Counted from the first letter of the stretch, positions 27,936 through 37,688 are shown. The stretch is DNA of 64,000 bases from Streptomyces endocoffeicus (GCF_016741935.1 NZ_JAERRG010000004.1:456795-520794), one strand, 5' to 3'. Made by a program: numbers and translations. Notes: generated by a model not told the origin, from the sequence alone.

Positions 27936-29281
27936 CGAAGGCCCGCTGGGCACGCAGGGTCCCCAAGGTCCGGGCAGGCGCGGATCCCCGGGCGTGGGCA
28001 CGCCGGGGCTGGGCGCGCAGGGGCTGGGCGCGCAGGGCTCCCCAGGCCTGGGCGGACAAGGCCCCCAAGCTCTGGGCACGCGGGGTCCCCAAGGTGTGCC
28101 GGCCGCACGGGGCCCCCACGGGCCGGCGGGCGTGGTCCCGCGCCACCTGGGCCCGGATCTGGGAGGCGCTGCGCCCCTTCGATCCGTACCGCTCGGTCAA
28201 GGCGGCGCTGGGGGCGCTGGTCGTCGGCTCGGTGATCATCACCACGCTGCTCGTCTTCGCGGCGATGCACTCCGACACCGAGCTGCGCGTCATCACCATC
28301 TTCTCGATCATCGCCTCGCTGCTGATCACCCAGTTCGTGGCGAACGGGCTCACGGCCCCGCTGGACGAGATGACCGAGGTCACCCGGGCGATGGCCAACG
28401 GCGACTACACCCGGCGGGTGCGGGCGGCGCAGCGCGGGGACGAGTTCGGCGACCTGGCGTCCGCGTTCAACCGGATGGCGGCCGATCTGGAGGCGGTGGA
28501 CACCCACCGCAAGGAGCTGGTGGCCAACGTCTCGCATGAGCTGCGCACCCCGATCGCGGCGCTGCGGGCGGTGCTGGAGAACGTGGTGGACGGGGTCTCG
28601 GACGCCGATCCGGAGACCATGCGGGTCGCGCTGAAGCAGACCCAGCGCCTGGGCCGTCTGGTGGACCAGCTGCTCGACCTCTCCCGCCTCGACAACGGGG
28701 TGGTGCCGCTGTACACGCGGCGGTTCGAGGTCTGGCCGTATCTGGCCGGGATCCTCAAGGAAGCGAGCATGGCCAAGGGGGCGGAGTCCCATTCGGGCGC
28801 GCACACCCGTAAGGACGTCCATCTCAACCTGGACGTCTCGCCGCCCGAGCTGACCGCCCACGCCGATGCCGAGCGGCTGCACCAGGTGATGGCGAACCTC
28901 ATCGACAACGCGGTGAAGCACAGCCCGGCGCACGGCCGGGTGACCGTGCGCGCCCGGCGCGGTGACGGCCCGGAGAGCCTGGAGCTGGAGGTGCTGGACG
29001 AGGGCCCCGGCATCCCGGAGGCGGAGCGGCACCGGGTCTTCGAGCGGTTCAACCGGGGCGGGCTCTCCCCGGACGGCTCGGTGGACGGCCGGCGGCGGCC
29101 GGGGCCGGGGCCGGGCAGCGACGGCGGCACCGGTCTGGGGCTGGCGATCGCGCGCTGGGCGGTGGATCTGCACGGCGGGCGGATAGGGGTGGCGGAGTCC
29201 CCGCGCGGCTGCCGGATCAAGGTCAGCCTCCCCGGGCCTGCCCCGGAACCCAAACAAGGCACCCCCAGAGATCAAAGCTGA
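27932..29281 (+). CDS. Sensor histidine kinase partner
   Basis: A 449-aa membrane kinase. A basic N-terminal 75 residues made of WARRGWARR-like repeats precedes helices at about 96-112 and 122-140 with almost no extracellular loop, so it probably senses within the membrane or cytosol. HAMP (about 140-195), HisKA with H202 (VSHELRTP) and HATPase with N box HQVMANLIDNAVKHS and GTGLGLAIA follow. The ATG overlaps the response-regulator stop. The short loop and Trp/Arg-rich repeats are unusual for the family. Confidence 0.93.
   Translation: MTKARWARRVPKVRAGADPRAWARRGWARRGWARRAPQAWADKAPKLWARGVPKVCRPHGAPTGRRAWSRATWARIWEALRPFDPYRSVKAALGALVVGSVIITTLLVFAAMHSDTELRVITIFSIIASLLITQFVANGLTAPLDEMTEVTRAMANGDYTRRVRAAQRGDEFGDLASAFNRMAADLEAVDTHRKELVANVSHELRTPIAALRAVLENVVDGVSDADPETMRVALKQTQRLGRLVDQLLDLSRLDNGVVPLYTRRFEVWPYLAGILKEASMAKGAESHSGAHTRKDVHLNLDVSPPELTAHADAERLHQVMANLIDNAVKHSPAHGRVTVRARRGDGPESLELEVLDEGPGIPEAERHRVFERFNRGGLSPDGSVDGRRRPGPGPGSDGGTGLGLAIARWAVDLHGGRIGVAESPRGCRIKVSLPGPAPEPKQGTPRDQS
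28011..28092 (+). repeat. Imperfect tandem repeat inside the kinase gene 5' end
   Basis: Units like GGGCTGGGCGCGCA (repeated) and GCTCCCCAGGCCTGGGC give the Trp/Arg-rich N-terminus of the kinase. Confidence 0.6.
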
Positions 29282-29519
29282 AGTAAAGTCGATCCTGTCG
29301 CGCACATACGAGCGGCAGGGGTGCACGTCTGCGCTGCCCCGCGCCGGAGGAAACGCACGAAACCTCGTGTGTTTCCCGGTGCGTCATGCGCTGAAACCCG
29401 CCAATCAATGTGACTTGCGCGACGATGACCAGTGCGACCTGCACGTAAGGGTCGAAGAGGCGTAGCCTTTATTCCCGCTGTCCACCACCTTTAGGAAGCG
29501 GAAGAGGGCGGTTGCCGCC
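29282..29519. promoter_or_regulatory. Leader and promoter region of kgd
   Basis: 238 bp with locally lower GC. ACGAAACCTCGTGTGTTTCCCGG (about 29357-29379) contains inverted pieces GGAAACGC/GTGTTTCC. No gene. Probable promoter of kgd lies here; exact boxes not assigned. Confidence 0.45.
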
Positions 29520-32500
29520 GTGTCGCCACAGTCCCCCAACACCTCGAGCGTCTCGACCGATGAACAGGACGGGCAGGGAAGTAACCCTGCCGCTGCCTTC
29601 GGCCCCAATGAGTGGCTCGTCGACGAGATCTACCAGCAGTACCTCCAGGACCCGAACTCGGTCGACCGAGCCTGGTGGGACTTCTTCGCCGACTACAAGC
29701 CGGGTCAGGACACCGGCTCCGCGGTGGCCAAGCCACCACAGGGAGTAGCCGCGAGCGCCGCCCCGGCGGCCCCGGCCACGCCCGCCGCGGCGGGACCGGC
29801 GGAGGCCAAGCCCGCCGCCCCGGCCGCGAAGCCCGCCGAGGCCAAGCCGGCCGCCGCGGCCCCCGCCGCTCCCGCTGCCGCGCAGCCCGCGGCGGCGCAG
29901 CCCGCGGCCCCCGCCGCGAAGGCCGCTCCGGCGGCCCCGGCGAAGCCCGCACCGGTCAAGCCGACGCCGGCCGAGCCGACGGTCTCCAAGAAGGAGCCCG
30001 CCGCGCCGTCCGCGGGGCCCGAGCTGGTCACGCTGCGCGGCCCGTCCGCCGCCGTGGCGAAGAACATGAACGCGTCGCTGGAGCTGCCGACCGCCACCTC
30101 GGTGCGTGCCGTCCCGGTGAAGCTGCTGTTCGACAACCGCATCGTCATCAACAACCACCTCAAGCGCGCCCGCGGCGGCAAGGTGTCCTTCACGCACCTG
30201 ATCGGCTACGCCATGGTGCAGGCGCTGAAGGCGATGCCCTCGATGAACCACTCGTTCACCGAGAAGGACGGCAAGCCGACCCTGGTCAAGCCCGAGCACA
30301 TCAACCTCGGTCTCGCCATCGACCTGGTCAAGCCCAACGGCGACCGCCAGCTCGTCGTCGCGGCGATCAAGAAGGCCGAGACGCTGAACTTCTTCGAGTT
30401 CTGGCAGGCCTACGAGGACATCGTCCGCCGCGCCCGCGCGAACAAGCTGACGATGGACGACTTCACCGGCGTCACGGCCTCCCTCACCAACCCCGGCGGC
30501 ATCGGCACCGTCCACTCGGTGCCGCGGCTGATGCCCGGCCAGGGCCTGATCATCGGCGTCGGCGCCATGGAGTACCCGGCCGAGTTCCAGGGCACCTCCC
30601 AGGACACCCTGAACAAGCTGGGCATCTCCAAGGTCATGACGCTGACCAGCACCTATGACCACCGGGTGATCCAGGGCGCCGCCTCCGGCGAGTTCCTGCG
30701 GATCATGAGCCAGCTGCTGCTCGGCGAGAACGACTTCTTCGACGAGATCTTCAAGGCGCTGCGCATCCCCTACGAGCCGGTCCGCTGGCTCAAGGACATC
30801 GACGTCAGCCACGACGACGACGTCACCAAGGCGGCGCGGGTCTTCGACCTGATCCACTCCTACCGGGTCCGCGGCCATGTCATGGCCGACACCGACCCGC
30901 TGGAGTACCGCCAGCGCAAGCACCCCGACCTGGACATCATCGAGCACGGGCTCACCCTGTGGGACCTGGAGCGCGAGTTCGCGGTCGGCGGTTTCGCGGG
31001 CAAGTCCATGATGAAGCTGCGCGACATCCTGGGCGTGCTGCGCGACTCGTACTGCCGCACCACCGGCATCGAGTTCATGCACATCCAGGACCCCAAGCAG
31101 CGCAAGTGGATCCAGGACCGCGTCGAGCGCAACCACGACAAGCCGGAGCGCGAGGAGCAGCTGCGCATCCTGCGCCGGCTCAACGCGGCCGAGGCGTTCG
31201 AAACCTTCCTGCAGACCAAGTACGTCGGCCAGAAGCGGTTCTCCCTGGAGGGCGGCGAGTCCGTCATCCCGCTGCTGGACGCGGTGCTGGACGCGGCCGC
31301 CGAGTCGCGGCTTGACGAGGTCGTCGTCGGCATGGCCCACCGCGGCCGGCTGAACGTGCTGGCCAACATCGTCGGCAAGTCGTACGCGCAGATCTTCCGC
31401 GAGTTCGAGGGCAACCTCGACCCGAAGTCCATGCACGGCTCCGGTGACGTCAAGTACCACCTGGGCGCCGAGGGCACCTTCACCGGTCTGGACGGTGAGC
31501 AGATCAAGGTCTCGCTCGCCGCGAACCCCTCCCACCTGGAGGCCGTGGACCCGGTCCTGGAGGGCGTCGTCCGCGCCAAGCAGGACATCATCGGCAAGGC
31601 CGGCACCGACTTCACGGTGCTGCCCGTCGCCCTCCACGGCGACGCGGCCTTCGCGGGCCAGGGCGTCGTGGCCGAGACGCTGAACATGTCGCAGCTGCGC
31701 GGCTACCGCACCGGCGGCACCGTGCACATCGTGATCAACAACCAGGTCGGCTTCACCGCCGCCCCGGCCGCGTCCCGCTCCTCGATGTACGCCACGGACG
31801 TCGCGCGCATGATCGAGGCGCCGATCTTCCACGTCAACGGCGACGACCCGGAGGCCGTCGTGCGCGTCGCGCGGCTCGCCTTCGAGTTCCGCCAGGCGTT
31901 CAACAAGGACGTGGTCATCGACCTGATCTGCTACCGCCGCCGCGGCCACAACGAGACCGACAACCCCGGTTTCACCCAGCCGCTGATGTACGACCTGATC
32001 GACAAGAAGCGCTCGGTGCGCAAGCTCTACACCGAGTCGCTGATCGGGCGCGGCGACATCACCCTGGAAGAGGCCGAGCAGGCGCTGCAGGACTTCCAGG
32101 GCCAGCTGGAGAAGGTCTTCACCGAGGTCCGCGACGCGGTCTCGGCCCCGGCCCCGGCCGAGGTCCCCGAACCGCAGGCGGAGTTCCCGGTCACGGTCCA
32201 GACGGCCGTCTCCCAGGAGGTCGTCAAGCGGATCGCCGAGTCCCAGGTCAACACCCCCGACCGGATCACCGTCCACCCGCGGCTGTTCCCGCAGCTCCAG
32301 CGGCGCGCGGCGATGATCGAGGACGACTCGATCGACTGGGGCATGGGCGAGACCCTCGCCATCGGCTCGCTGCTGATGGAGGGCACCCCGGTCCGCCTCG
32401 CCGGCCAGGACTCCCGCCGCGGCACCTTCGGCCAGCGCCACGCGGTGCTGGTGGACCGCGAGACCGGCGACGACTACACCCCGCTGCTGTACCTCACCGA

Positions 32501-33380
32501 GGACCAGGCGCGGTACAACGTCTACGACTCGCTGCTCAGCGAGTACGCGGCGATGGGCTTCGAGTACGGCTACTCGCTGGCCCGCCCGAACGCGCTGGTC
32601 ATGTGGGAGGCGCAGTTCGGTGACTTCGTCAACGGCGCGCAGACCATCGTCGACGAGTTCATCTCCTCGGCCGAGCAGAAGTGGGGCCAGACCTCTGGTG
32701 TCACGCTGCTGCTGCCGCACGGCTACGAGGGCCAGGGCCCGGACCACTCCTCGGCCCGGATCGAGCGCTTCCTCCAGCTGTGCGCGCAGAACAACATGAC
32801 GGTCGCCGCGCCGACGCTGCCGTCGAACTACTTCCACCTGCTGCGCTGGCAGGTCCACAACCCGCACCACAAGCCGCTGGTCGTCTTCACCCCGAAGTCG
32901 ATGCTGCGTCTGAAGGCCGCGGCGTCGAAGACCGACGAGTTCCTCAACGGCTCGTTCCGCCCGGTGATCGGCGACGAGACGGTTGACCCGGCATCGGTGC
33001 GCAAGGTGGTCTTCTGCTCCGGCAAGGTCTACTACGACCTGGCCGCCGAGCGGGACAAGCGCGGTGCGAACGACACGGCGATCATCCGCCTGGAGCGGCT
33101 GTACCCGCTGCCGGGTACGGAGCTGCAGGCCGAGATCGCCAAGTACTCGGGCGTCGAGAAGTTCGTCTGGGCGCAGGAGGAACCGGCCAACCAGGGTGCG
33201 TGGCCGTTCGTCGCGCTCAACCTGATCGACCACCTGGAGCTGTCGGTCGGCGCGGACATCCCCGCCGCCGAGCGCCTGGTCCGGGTCTCCCGCCCGCACT
33301 CGTCCTCGCCCGCGGTGGGGTCGAACAAGCGGCACCAGTCGGAGCAGGGAGCGCTGGTGGGCGAGGTCTTCGAGATCTGA
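29520..33380 (+). CDS. kgd: Multifunctional 2-oxoglutarate decarboxylase/dehydrogenase E1-E2 (Kgd/SucA type)
   Basis: A 1286-aa TCA-cycle enzyme. Residues 20-55 (WLVDEIYQQYLQDPNSV) form the N-terminal E1o helix. A 100-residue Ala/Pro/Lys linker follows. A truncated E2o succinyltransferase core (about 160-390) contains YDHRVIQGAASGEF with catalytic-type H381. The E1o ThDP domains run from about 400 to 1286, with MAHRGRLNVLAN, HGDAAFAGQGVVAETLN and HIVINNQVGFT. This fused E2-E1 layout without a lipoyl domain is the actinobacterial Kgd type, normally controlled by the FHA protein GarA/OdhI. GTG start. Confidence 0.96.
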   Translation: MSPQSPNTSSVSTDEQDGQGSNPAAAFGPNEWLVDEIYQQYLQDPNSVDRAWWDFFADYKPGQDTGSAVAKPPQGVAASAAPAAPATPAAAGPAEAKPAAPAAKPAEAKPAAAAPAAPAAAQPAAAQPAAPAAKAAPAAPAKPAPVKPTPAEPTVSKKEPAAPSAGPELVTLRGPSAAVAKNMNASLELPTATSVRAVPVKLLFDNRIVINNHLKRARGGKVSFTHLIGYAMVQALKAMPSMNHSFTEKDGKPTLVKPEHINLGLAIDLVKPNGDRQLVVAAIKKAETLNFFEFWQAYEDIVRRARANKLTMDDFTGVTASLTNPGGIGTVHSVPRLMPGQGLIIGVGAMEYPAEFQGTSQDTLNKLGISKVMTLTSTYDHRVIQGAASGEFLRIMSQLLLGENDFFDEIFKALRIPYEPVRWLKDIDVSHDDDVTKAARVFDLIHSYRVRGHVMADTDPLEYRQRKHPDLDIIEHGLTLWDLEREFAVGGFAGKSMMKLRDILGVLRDSYCRTTGIEFMHIQDPKQRKWIQDRVERNHDKPEREEQLRILRRLNAAEAFETFLQTKYVGQKRFSLEGGESVIPLLDAVLDAAAESRLDEVVVGMAHRGRLNVLANIVGKSYAQIFREFEGNLDPKSMHGSGDVKYHLGAEGTFTGLDGEQIKVSLAANPSHLEAVDPVLEGVVRAKQDIIGKAGTDFTVLPVALHGDAAFAGQGVVAETLNMSQLRGYRTGGTVHIVINNQVGFTAAPAASRSSMYATDVARMIEAPIFHVNGDDPEAVVRVARLAFEFRQAFNKDVVIDLICYRRRGHNETDNPGFTQPLMYDLIDKKRSVRKLYTESLIGRGDITLEEAEQALQDFQGQLEKVFTEVRDAVSAPAPAEVPEPQAEFPVTVQTAVSQEVVKRIAESQVNTPDRITVHPRLFPQLQRRAAMIEDDSIDWGMGETLAIGSLLMEGTPVRLAGQDSRRGTFGQRHAVLVDRETGDDYTPLLYLTEDQARYNVYDSLLSEYAAMGFEYGYSLARPNALVMWEAQFGDFVNGAQTIVDEFISSAEQKWGQTSGVTLLLPHGYEGQGPDHSSARIERFLQLCAQNNMTVAAPTLPSNYFHLLRWQVHNPHHKPLVVFTPKSMLRLKAAASKTDEFLNGSFRPVIGDETVDPASVRKVVFCSGKVYYDLAAERDKRGANDTAIIRLERLYPLPGTELQAEIAKYSGVEKFVWAQEEPANQGAWPFVALNLIDHLELSVGADIPAAERLVRVSRPHSSSPAVGSNKRHQSEQGALVGEVFEI

Positions 33381-33397
33381 GACCCTCAGCCGATTAC

Positions 33398-33436
33398 GGA
33401 AGGCCCGGTCCCGCGTCACGCGGGACCGGGCCTTCC
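33398..33436. terminator. Bidirectional terminator after kgd
   Basis: Perfect 18-bp stem GGAAGGCCCGGTCCCGCG with complement and a 3-nt loop, located between the convergent kgd and STAND-ATPase stops. Confidence 0.85.
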
Positions 33437-33453
33437 GGCGTAGGGGGCTGTCG

Positions 33454-36400
33454 TCAGACCGGCAGCGGCTCGAAGTCCCAGACGGGGCGGGTGCGCTTGC
33501 GGGCCGCCACGGTCTCGGGGTGGTCCCGCCCCAGGACGGCGGTCAGGCCGCCGAGGGCCACCTCCTCGATCACATCCGCCTCGTCGCCTCCCCCCGGGAT
33601 CACCCGCAGATCCGCCGCCAGCCCGATCTGGGCCAGCAGGGTCAGCGGATGCCGCTCGCCCAGCGCCTCGGCGGCGTGCAGCGCGGTCTCCCGGCTCATG
33701 GCGCAGGCGTCCTGGTACCGCCCCGTCGCGTGGTACGTGGCGGCGGTGTTGAGCGCGATCCCCAGTGTCCAGGGGTGGCGCTCGCCGACGGCGTGGGCCA
33801 TGGCCGTGAACAGCGAGTCCCGAACTCGCGCCTTGTCGTCGGCGCCCAGAGTGAGCGCCTCGTTCGCCCAGGCACCAATGGTGTACGGATGCCGGGACCC
33901 CAAAGCGGTCGAGTAACCCTCCGAGGTCTTCTCGGCGACGCTCGCCGCCCGCTCCAGATCACCCTGGCGCCGGAGGGCGCGGGCGACCCCGGCCGCGATC
34001 ATCAGCGTCGGCGGGGCACCCTCGCCCAGCAGGCGCTTCGCCCGCTCCCACAGGGCATGGATGTCGAGGTCGCCCGCCCAGTCACACCTCCACAGGTGGT
34101 ACAGGGCGGTCAGGGTCAGCGGATGCCCGGTGCCCAGCACCGCGCTGTGCTGATGGGCGCTGGGCTCTTGTAGCGCCAGCGCGTCCCGGTAACGGCCGGA
34201 GAGCCGCAGGTCGTACGCGTGCTCCGTCGCGCAGGCCAGCGTCACCAGCGCCGTCGGGCCCAGCTCCGCCCGCGCGCTGTCCAGCGTCTGCCCGGACAGC
34301 TCCGCGGCCTCGGCGTAGGAGCCGAGCATCCGCAGCGAGTGGGACAGGCTGCGCCGGGCGTTCCGCGCCTCCGCACCGTCCTGCGGGCAGCTGTCGGCGC
34401 ACAGGGCGCGCTGCTGGCAGGCGAGTTCGTACGCCTCGTCATAGCGGGCCAGGCCCCGCAGATCCGTGCCGAGCCGGGCCATCGCGACAAGTCTGCCCGG
34501 CGCGTTGAGCCCGCCCAGGCTCTGCAGCAGGGCCCGGTCCAGCGCCTCGGCGCCGCCGTAGTCCCCGGTCTCGCGCAGCAGCCCGGCCCGGCGGACGTTC
34601 AGTTCGTGATAGTCGCCCGCCGCGCGTTCCGCGATCTGCCTGCCCGTCGTGTGGTCGCCGCTCAGCGTCAGATACGTGAGGAACCCGACGACCAGCCGGC
34701 GCGACGCGGCGTCCGATGACTCCAGCGCGCCCGACGGCTCCAGGTACGGCACCAGTCGGGCGTAGCGCGGCCATGCCGCCGGGTCGTCCGGGCAGCGTGG
34801 ATCCGCCGCGACCAGGGCGCCGCGGACGATCCGGGCGTCCTTCTCCCGCTTGTCCTCCGGCGTCCGCCGCCGCACCGCGTCCCGTACGAAGCGGCTCATC
34901 CACACCGCCTCGGCCTCCAGCGCCGACCGCCGCATCACCGACCACTGGGCCAGCTTGCCGATGGCCAGCTCCAGCTGGCTGGGGTTCTCCAGGAGCGCCG
35001 CCACCGCCGGGGAGACCTGCCCCGCCGGGACCGCCCGCAGCAGGGCGAGCGGGACCGGGCCGGGGCCGAACAGGGCACACAGGCGCAGCAGTTCGGCCGC
35101 CGCCTTCGTGCTCTCCCGCACCCGGGTGATCAGGTCCTTGAAGGCGGAGTGGTACGGCATCGGGTAGTCGGCGGCGGGCCGTACCGGGTTGGGCTCGCCG
35201 TCGCTCGCCATGCGCACGTACTCGGCGACCGGTGTGGACGTACCGTCCAGCCAGCCCGCCGTCTGATCCAGCGCCAGTGGCAGATCCTCGACGGCCGCCG
35301 CCAGCCGGTCCGCGTCCTCGGGGCCGATGCGCGGCGCCCGGCGGCGCACGAAGGCGACGCTGTCCTGCCGGTTCAGCGGCGGGACGTCCAGCAGCTCGGC
35401 GTAGTGGTCGGCCCAGGCCCGGTTGCGCGAGGTGATCAGCACATGGCCGCCTCCGGCGGGCAGTGCCCCGGCGATGGCCTCCGGGTCGTCGGCGTCGTCC
35501 AGGACGATGAGCCAGCGCCCGTACGGATCGCCCCGGCGCAGCGCCTCCAGGGCGGCGCGGGCCAGGTGCGCGTCCCTGCCGTCCCTGCCGTCCCTGCCGT
35601 CCCCGCCGTCCCCGCCGTCCCCGCCGCCCAGGGTTCGGGCGAGCGTGCCCAGCCGTTCCTCCAGGGCGGGCAGCCCGTCCACACCGGCCCACCACACGAT
35701 GTCGTACCGGGCGGCGAAACGATGGGCGTACTCGGCGGCGAGCTGGGTCTTGCCGATGCCCGGCAGCCCGACGAGGGCGACCACGGCGGTGTCGGCGGGG
35801 GCGGCCTCCAGCCGCTCGCGCACCTCGGCGAGCAGCGCGTCCCGCCCGGTGAACCGCGGATTGCGGCGCGGCACACCGCCCCAGACGTCGGGGACGCGCC
35901 TGGATTCCATCAGTGAGCGGTCGTCGGGGGCGGCGGCGTCGCGGGTCCGTAACGCCGCCAGTTCCCGCTCCAGTTGCCGCGCCCGCTCCTCGGCCACCGC
36001 CACCTGCTCCTGGGCGTGCGACAGCGGGTAGGACGCGGGCTCCTGCTCCTCGGAGTGGGCCTTCGCCCCGGCGGTCTCCTCCTCCGCCTGAAGCTGGTGT
36101 TCCAGCGCCTCGCAGCGCTGCTCGGCATCCAGCGCCTGGCGGCGGGCCTGGGTCAACGCGTCCTGGAGACGGGCGACTTCCTCCCGCAGCCGGTCGCGTT
36201 CGGCCGTCACGTCCTCGCGCTCCCGGCGCAGCCGGTCCAGCTCCGCGCCGCGGGTCTCGCGATCCGCCGCCGCGACCGCGATCCGGCGCTGCTCGACCTC
36301 CATCTCGGCGATGCGCTGTTTCCGTACCAGCAACGCCTCCGACAGCGCCTCGGCGCGGACCTCGGCCTGCTGGCGCTGCCGGTCCGCGTCGGCGAGCTGG

Positions 36401-36780
36401 TCGCGGAGGCGCTGGAGCTCCCAGCCCACCTTGTTGGTGGCCTGCAACGCCCGGCGTTGCAGGGTGTGCACATGGGCCACGACCTCGGTGGAGGGCGGCC
36501 GCCCGGCGGCCTTGGCGGCATGGGTGAAGAGCTGGTCCACGAACTCGGCGGGTGGCACCACGGTCCCGTTGAGATAGCGCGAGACGGTCCCCGCGTCGTA
36601 GTGCAGCCGTACGGCGAGGACCCGCAGTGACACCTTGACCGTGCCGAACAGGTCCCGGAGGTTCTCGGCCAGCGCCCGGCACTCCGGTCTCACCTGCTCG
36701 GGGATCGGCTTCAGATCCCCGATCCGCCGCGCCGCGTCCCGCTCCGGCACCAGCTCGCCGCTGACAGGTTCGTCCTTCAT
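33454..36780 (-). CDS. STAND (NB-ARC) ATPase with N-terminal HTH, coiled coil and TPRs
   Basis: A 1108-aa signal-transduction ATPase. Domains: HTH-like (about residues 40-80, SLRVLAVRLHYDAGTVSRYL), long coiled coil (about 110-280), NB-ARC with Walker A VGLPGIGKTQLAAEYAHRF (about 328-347) and Walker B RWLIVLDDADD, winged-helix-like linker, and about 7-9 tetratricopeptide units (about 690-1080; e.g. GERHPWTLGIALNTAATYHATGRYQDA). An acidic run GGDGGDGGDGRDGRDGRDAH comes from a 9-bp tandem repeat. ATG at 36780 is preceded by GGGGGAGAGG. Related proteins act as regulators or immune sensors; ligand unknown. A small hydrophobic ORF lies divergently next to it. Confidence 0.88.
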   Translation of the reverse strand: MKDEPVSGELVPERDAARRIGDLKPIPEQVRPECRALAENLRDLFGTVKVSLRVLAVRLHYDAGTVSRYLNGTVVPPAEFVDQLFTHAAKAAGRPPSTEVVAHVHTLQRRALQATNKVGWELQRLRDQLADADRQRQQAEVRAEALSEALLVRKQRIAEMEVEQRRIAVAAADRETRGAELDRLRREREDVTAERDRLREEVARLQDALTQARRQALDAEQRCEALEHQLQAEEETAGAKAHSEEQEPASYPLSHAQEQVAVAEERARQLERELAALRTRDAAAPDDRSLMESRRVPDVWGGVPRRNPRFTGRDALLAEVRERLEAAPADTAVVALVGLPGIGKTQLAAEYAHRFAARYDIVWWAGVDGLPALEERLGTLARTLGGGDGGDGGDGRDGRDGRDAHLARAALEALRRGDPYGRWLIVLDDADDPEAIAGALPAGGGHVLITSRNRAWADHYAELLDVPPLNRQDSVAFVRRRAPRIGPEDADRLAAAVEDLPLALDQTAGWLDGTSTPVAEYVRMASDGEPNPVRPAADYPMPYHSAFKDLITRVRESTKAAAELLRLCALFGPGPVPLALLRAVPAGQVSPAVAALLENPSQLELAIGKLAQWSVMRRSALEAEAVWMSRFVRDAVRRRTPEDKREKDARIVRGALVAADPRCPDDPAAWPRYARLVPYLEPSGALESSDAASRRLVVGFLTYLTLSGDHTTGRQIAERAAGDYHELNVRRAGLLRETGDYGGAEALDRALLQSLGGLNAPGRLVAMARLGTDLRGLARYDEAYELACQQRALCADSCPQDGAEARNARRSLSHSLRMLGSYAEAAELSGQTLDSARAELGPTALVTLACATEHAYDLRLSGRYRDALALQEPSAHQHSAVLGTGHPLTLTALYHLWRCDWAGDLDIHALWERAKRLLGEGAPPTLMIAAGVARALRRQGDLERAASVAEKTSEGYSTALGSRHPYTIGAWANEALTLGADDKARVRDSLFTAMAHAVGERHPWTLGIALNTAATYHATGRYQDACAMSRETALHAAEALGERHPLTLLAQIGLAADLRVIPGGGDEADVIEEVALGGLTAVLGRDHPETVAARKRTRPVWDFEPLPV

Positions 36781-36902
36781 GGGTCGCCTCTCCCCCGTTG
36801 CGGCCCACTGCAACGCGTGCGGGCTGCCGCAACACCCCAGACCCCGCACATCGTGAAACGTACCCCCGGCGCCTTCGCCGGTTTCCCGAAAGCAGGTCAA
36901 AG

Positions 36903-37004
36903 ATGCCGAATCGCCGCCGCCCAGCCCTTCTCACCCTCGCCGCCGCCGCGCTCGGCGGCGCCGTCCGCGCGCTGGTGTCCTGGCTGCTCAGCCAGACGGA
37001 CTGA
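36903..37004 (+). CDS. Putative small hydrophobic peptide (33 aa)
   Basis: Short ORF starting MPNRRRPALLTL: a basic N-terminus, one hydrophobic/Ala-rich segment and a polar end (LLSQTD). It looks like a single-pass or secreted small peptide. It is divergent from the STAND ATPase (123 bp away) and overlaps the 3' end of the MerR gene by 17 bp on the other strand. A weak AGCAGG lies 10 bp upstream. Could be chance; no homology test possible here. Confidence 0.4.
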   Translation: MPNRRRPALLTLAAAALGGAVRALVSWLLSQTD

Positions 37005-37365
37005 CCGCGGTCCGGTCGCCGGAGGCGGCGGCCAGCAGCCCGGCGAGCTCGTCACGCACCCGTGCGAGGGAGGCGATCCGGTCGTCCAGCACGCTCAGGC
37101 GGCGACGCCCGATGTCCAGCATGGCCTCGGAGGGCCGGCTGCTGGGCACATCGCGGTCCAGGCAGGCGCCGAAGTGCTCGATGTCCTCGAGCGTCAGCCC
37201 GGCATCGAGCAGATAGCGGATGTTGGCCACCCGCCGGACCGCCTGCTCGTCGTACATCCGGTAGCCGTTGACCGCGCGTGCGGAGCTCAGCAGCCCCCGC
37301 TCCTCGTAGAAGCGCAAGGCCCTGGTCGTGGCACCGGTGGCCTTCGCCAACTCCCCTATCCGCAT
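36988..37365 (-). CDS. MerR-family transcriptional regulator
   Basis: A 125-aa MerR protein. The N-terminal winged helix MRIGELAKATGATTRALRFYEERGLL and arm NGYRMYDEQAVRRVANIRYLLDAGLTL are classic. The coiled-coil dimerisation helix follows (RRRLSVLDDRIASLARVRDEL). There are no Cys ligands, so it is not a metal sensor. An SDR gene lies upstream on the same strand, past a 740-bp repeat region, a pairing often seen in Streptomyces; regulation of that SDR is a reasonable guess. Confidence 0.92.
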   Translation of the reverse strand: MRIGELAKATGATTRALRFYEERGLLSSARAVNGYRMYDEQAVRRVANIRYLLDAGLTLEDIEHFGACLDRDVPSSRPSEAMLDIGRRRLSVLDDRIASLARVRDELAGLLAAASGDRTAVSPSG

Positions 37366-37470
37366 GCGGCGAGGCTACCGGCGGACGGGGTCGGGTGGAC
37401 CGTGCCGCCTGCGGCGGGCTTCTTCCCCTCCCCGCCCCTTCCCGAAACTGGGGCTCCGCCCCAGACCCCG

Positions 37471-37629
37471 GACCGGGGCTCCGCCCCATCCCGCAGCATC
37501 GCCACGCGGTGGGACTCCGCCCAGACCCCAGACCGGGGCTCCGCCCCATCCCGCAGCATCGCCACGCGGTGGGACTCCGCCCAGACCCCAGACCGGGGCT
37601 CCGCCCCATCCCGCAGCATCGCCACGCGG
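37471..37629. repeat. 60-bp tandem repeat, 2.6 copies
   Basis: The unit begins GACCGGGGCTCCGCCCCATC and contains CATCGCCACGCGGTGGGACT. Copies start at 37471, 37531 and 37591; the first two differ at no position I could find, the third is truncated. The exactness points to recent expansion. Confidence 0.9.
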
Positions 37630-37688
37630 CTCCGCCACGCGGTGGGACTCCGCCCCTGGACCCCGAGGGCGACGAGCCGACCGTCGCC

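Noticed and set aside
29469..33419. Open frame of more than 1300 codons on the minus strand opposite kgd
   Set aside because: It is a mirror of the GC-biased kgd codons; its translation is low-complexity Arg/Gly/Val/Leu without motifs, while the plus frame encodes a recognisable enzyme.
36903..37004. Toxin-antitoxin pair formed by the small hydrophobic ORF and MerR
   Set aside because: They overlap tail to tail rather than forming an operon, and MerR is not an antitoxin type seen with such peptides.
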